DNA from: a virus
Length of the DNA stretch: 20,338 nt
Reading direction: 5' to 3' (one strand)
Virus record (IMG/VR): IMGVR_UViG_3300024273_000183
Coordinates: 1 to 20,338 of that record
Shown: positions 20,141 to 20,338 of the stretch, one piece after another
Layout of the letters: the number at the start of each line of letters is the position of its first letter
Numbering within the stretch: position 1 is the first letter of the stretch
Translations under genes and position numbers: made by a program
Notes under the pieces: model-generated
What the model saw: the letters and a program-made list of their open reading frames with translations, nothing else
What the model was told of the DNA's origin: nothing
Database searches by the model: none

Positions 20141-20338
20141 GAACCTCCGACCTCGATGGGTGCCTTCAACCATTTGTTGATTGTGGTCAAGGGCACGTTG
20201 AACACGTCGGATAGTTCGGACTTGTTGTAGCCAAGATGACACATTTTCAGGGCACGGATTTGGCATAGGGTTTGGAGTTCAGTGGCGTGCTGTTTCGCTG
20301 CCTGGAACTCGTCTGCGAGTGCTACAACGTTGGCACAG
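20134..20338 (-). CDS. HTH-like DNA-binding protein, C-terminal part
   Basis: The 3' part of a gene that runs off the right edge, visible as 67 residues (ANVVALADEFQAAKQHATEL, QTLCQIRALKMCHLGYNKSE, LSDVFNVPLTTINKWLKAPI, then EVGGSW). The segment LGYNKSELSDVFNVPLTTIN followed by KWLKAP has the classic helix-turn-helix pattern of helix, turn with a small residue, then a recognition helix ending in a W-L. It is preceded by a long charged helix that could dimerise. Its stop overlaps the start of the 97-residue gene (ATGGTGA). It may be a regulator or a terminase/replication-linked DNA-binding protein; too little is present to choose. Confidence 0.7.
   Translation of the reverse strand, partial: CANVVALADEFQAAKQHATELQTLCQIRALKMCHLGYNKSELSDVFNVPLTTINKWLKAPIEVGGSW

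Noticed and set aside
20141-20266. 42-codon N-terminal extension of the 97-residue gene
   Set aside because: This region codes for the HTH-like protein in another frame, and the stop of that gene overlaps ATG 20140.
1-20338. tRNA genes, integrase, attachment sites or insertion sequences
   Set aside because: No cloverleaf-like segment, recombinase motif or terminal inverted repeats were noticed by eye; a tRNA scan was not possible.

Overview
The window looks like the late (virion) half of a siphovirus genome with an HK97-type head, most likely from a phage of an aquatic actinobacterium. The order terminase, portal, prohead protease, HK97-fold capsid, connector, tail tube, frameshifted chaperone, tape measure, tail tip and lysis is the standard siphophage plan. 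The actinobacterial host is inferred from resemblance: a P27-type small terminase, small tail genes of the types opening MAGLGYK and MAHWAEI, GTG and TTG starts, and apparently leaderless genes. No integrase, repressor, tRNA, insertion sequence or CRISPR array was seen, so lifestyle cannot be decided here.

Almost everything is on the minus strand, so transcription runs from high to low coordinates. At the right end are an HTH-like gene cut by the window edge, two small unknown genes, an HNH endonuclease, the small terminase, a P-loop ATPase and the large terminase (16825-20338). Next come a 43-residue membrane peptide missing from standard ORF lists, portal, a 91-residue protein, prohead protease, a 60-residue protein and the major capsid protein (11971-16815). 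Behind a capsid terminator lies a three-gene sugar cassette: a GT4-like transferase, a DUF115-like protein and a GT2-like transferase (9411-11906). The tail module follows (1181-8957): head-tail connector, tail terminator, tail tube, a chaperone pair joined by a -1 frameshift, a completion protein, tape measure and five tip proteins. The left end holds a 33-residue Cys-rich peptide, an M23 lysin, a membrane-anchored coiled-coil protein and a holin-like partial gene.

Two genes point the other way (9094-9372 and 13269-13850). Each sits at a boundary of the late operon, and each has the same promoter, TTGTGT-17 nt-TATAGT, within a homologous block of about 60 bp. Each promoter lies about 45 bp from a minus-strand -10-like motif. 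That motif, a 12-mer reading CGGTAGAATAGA on the minus strand, occurs three times exactly and twice in degenerate form, mostly just upstream of late genes. I read it as a candidate late promoter element.

Most neighbouring minus-strand genes overlap as TAATG, TGATG, ATGA or GTGA, so translational coupling is likely throughout. The most interesting points are the duplicated divergent promoter cassette, the repeated 12-mer, the frameshift signal with its hairpin, the sugar cassette beside the capsid gene, and two unlisted micro-genes.
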